7,138 nucleotides of DNA. Source: Verrucomicrobiota bacterium (GTDB taxonomy: Bacteria > Verrucomicrobiota > Verrucomicrobiia > Opitutales > Opitutaceae). The translations under genes and the position numbers were made by a program. The DNA is taken from positions 1 to 7,138 of the forward strand of contig JAEWKR010000095.1 in assembly GCA_023457715.1 (NCBI GenBank). Reading direction: 5' to 3'. Each line of letters opens with the position of its first letter. The first letter of the stretch is position 1. Below the pieces are notes generated by a model. The model had not been told where the DNA came from, made no database searches, and saw only the letters and a program-made list of their open reading frames with translations. Of this stretch, positions 6,225 to 7,138 are shown in pieces.

Positions 6225-6407
6225 TCACTCGGTGCGAGGATCAGCGGCCGGCGCGTTGAGCCGCGTCTTTTCCGTGCACTCGATCTGGGTGACCCGCCCG
6301 TCGTGAACGACGAGTTGAACCACGCCGTAGCGGAGTCGTTCGACCTTGGCCCGCACGAGGGCAAGCCAGTCAGGCGTGGCGGTGGGATTGGGGAGGGTGG
6401 AATCCAT
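6225..6407 (-). CDS. YezD/DUF2292-like small protein
   Basis: A 60-residue cytoplasmic protein without signal peptide or membrane segment. Residues 15-50 carry the family core: an amphipathic helix (WLALVRAKVERL) followed by RYGVVQLVVHDGRVTQIE and the closing EKTRL, which matches the YezD/DUF2292 pattern of YGS/V-V-x-hydrophobic-V-x-D-G-x-V-x-Q-I-E-x-x-E-K-x-R. The family has no established biochemical function. I recall members lying beside sulfate or cysteine assimilation genes, and the location here fits that. The ATG at 6407 was chosen because it lies 4 nt after the regulator stop and because the family homology begins shortly after it; the same frame open upstream to 6644 only shadows the regulator. 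No Shine-Dalgarno is visible, so translation may depend on coupling to the regulator. The stop is followed directly by six T residues on the transcript strand. Confidence 0.8.
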   Translation of the reverse strand: MDSTLPNPTATPDWLALVRAKVERLRYGVVQLVVHDGRVTQIECTEKTRLNAPAADPRTE

Positions 6408-6411
6408 GCGA

Positions 6412-6999
6412 TCAAATGGTGTAGTCGCCCAGCAACTGGTGCAGGACGCCTTCGGTTTCATCGAGCCGCCCCTTGCGCGCGGGTGAAACCCGGCGCGCGA
6501 GGGCGGTGGCGGCGGCGCTCTGGATGGGATCCGGCAGCTGGAAAGGGAGCGGCAGGCCGTCGCGGCGCAGCTTGCGCAACGTGACTTCGACGACATCCGC
6601 CAAGGTGTAGCGATCAAGAATGCCCGCGATGGCGTTGCGCACATCGAGCATCAACATCCGGAGACCGCAGTGCGCCTCGTCCGGGCAGCTGCACTTTTCG
6701 TAGGCACTCTGGCTCACGCAACCGATCGGCGCCAGCGGACCGTCGATGAGGCGGATCACTTCGCCGATGGTGATTTCGCGAGCAGCCTTCGCCAGCCGGT
6801 AACCGCCGAACTTGCCCCGTCCGCTGGCGACCAGACCGGCTTCCTTCAGCAGTTGAAGGATCTGTTCGAGAAACTTGATGGGCAGCTGCTCACTCGCTGC
6901 CAGTTCCGAGACGCGCACGAGATTGCGCCCCACCTCCGCGGCAATGCCGAGGTTGATCAGGGAGCGCAGCGCGTATTCGCCTCGTTTCGAGAGTTTCAT
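6412..6999 (-). CDS. Rrf2-family transcriptional regulator, probable sulfur/cysteine or Fe-S responsive repressor
   Basis: A 195-residue DNA-binding protein and the first gene of the run. Residues 1-85 are a typical Rrf2 winged helix: it opens MKLSKRGEYALRSL, has the recognition-helix region LPIKFLEQILQLLKEAGLV (about 39-57) and the wing GRGKFGGYRLA (60-70). A cysteine cluster follows with C94, C103, C105 and C111, in the zone where IscR carries its Fe-S ligands, although the spacing differs. Family members such as IscR and CymR sense Fe-S clusters or cysteine status and repress sulfur genes. With a sulfate transporter downstream, a CymR-like role is a reasonable inference. The protein is longer than the usual 140-165 residues because of a C-terminal tail from about 150, of no known function. 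The start at 6999 gives the family N-terminus, but no Shine-Dalgarno site precedes it. The yezD-like gene begins 4 nt after the stop, so the two are surely co-transcribed. Confidence 0.93.
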   Translation of the reverse strand: MKLSKRGEYALRSLINLGIAAEVGRNLVRVSELAASEQLPIKFLEQILQLLKEAGLVASGRGKFGGYRLAKAAREITIGEVIRLIDGPLAPIGCVSQSAYEKCSCPDEAHCGLRMLMLDVRNAIAGILDRYTLADVVEVTLRKLRRDGLPLPFQLPDPIQSAAATALARRVSPARKGRLDETEGVLHQLLGDYTI

Positions 7000-7012
7000 T
7001 TCGAACTGTGTG

Positions 7013-7044
7013 AATCTACATTAACTCAGTAGGAATTAAAGCAA
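7013..7044 (-). promoter_or_regulatory. Candidate operon promoter with an A/T-rich dyad (possible Rrf2 operator)
   Basis: On the minus strand an AATTCCTAC arm is followed after 9 nt by GTAGATT, an imperfect dyad at 7013-7037 centred about 26 nt upstream of the regulator's ATG. Rrf2 proteins bind A/T-rich dyads of roughly this length, often over their own promoters. A possible -35 (TTGCTT, 7039-7044) and -10 (TAATGT, 7018-7023) are separated by only 15 bp, so the promoter call is weak. This is the only A/T-rich stretch upstream of the whole run. Confidence 0.35.
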
Positions 7045-7100
7045 GCGCTGATTCTTAGGAGTTTACCGTATGACACGATGGGGCGAAACAGGTACGCAAA

Positions 7101-7126
7101 GTGCGCAGGCGGGACGCCTACGCTAC
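7101..7126. repeat. REP-like GC hairpin
   Basis: GCGCAGGCG (7103-7111), loop GGA, CGCCTACGC (7115-7123) form a 9-bp stem with one C-A mismatch; GT (7101-7102) and AC (7125-7126) extend it past one bulged T. No T-tract follows on either strand within what can be seen. It resembles short dispersed palindromes found between genes and sits upstream of the regulator promoter. Confidence 0.5.
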
Positions 7127-7138
7127 ACTGAGCCGCTC

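Noticed and set aside
6219..6236. Possible terminator at the end of the YezD gene (CTCG-CAC-CGAG hairpin close to six T residues)
   Set aside because: The stem is only 4 bp and lies in coding sequence; it is too weak to call a terminator, though slight attenuation is not excluded.

Overview
The window is high-GC (my estimate is a little above 60%) and is filled by one co-directional run of eight genes, all on the minus strand, so the operon reads from right to left. Its content is a sulfate acquisition module: an Rrf2-family regulator, a YezD/DUF2292 small protein, an outer-membrane porin of the OprO/OprP type, a periplasmic sulfate-binding protein (Sbp), two paralogous M14-type metallopeptidase-fold proteins, and the two membrane permeases CysT and CysW. 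Outer-membrane porin, periplasmic receptor and inner-membrane channel show a Gram-negative cell. The gene set, the weak use of Shine-Dalgarno sites and the heptanucleotide arrays next to gene ends suggest a Verrucomicrobiota bacterium, possibly Opitutaceae. That placement is an inference from recall, not a search result.

Layout from operon start (right) to end (left). 7000-7138: leader with an A/T-rich dyad just upstream of the regulator, and a small REP-like hairpin near the window edge. 6412-6999: Rrf2 regulator with a four-cysteine cluster. 6225-6407: YezD-like 60-residue protein. 6121-6224: 104-nt gap with nothing recognisable. 4744-6120: porin. 3708-4703: sbp. 3657-3707: short gap holding a strong GC hairpin. 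2865-3656: catalytically dead M14 paralogue. 2049-2855: M14 hydrolase with an intact active site. 1219-2049: cysT. 1098-1218: a pair of oppositely oriented 7-bp arrays. 228-1097: cysW. 1-227: a second 7-bp array of a different heptamer, then non-coding sequence rich in short repeats.

Working model: sulfate (or a similar oxyanion) crosses the outer membrane through the porin, is captured by Sbp and is delivered to the CysT/CysW channel. The ATPase CysA is not in the window and would be expected beyond the left edge or elsewhere. The Rrf2 protein probably controls the cluster in response to cysteine/sulfur or Fe-S status. The unexplained part is the tandem pair of M14-fold proteins between receptor and permease. 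They share an overall alignment and a C-terminal motif, but one keeps the whole zinc and catalytic set and the other has lost nearly all of it. The active copy overlaps cysT by one nucleotide. This enzyme/pseudoenzyme pair is the best candidate here for an undescribed function in sulfur metabolism.
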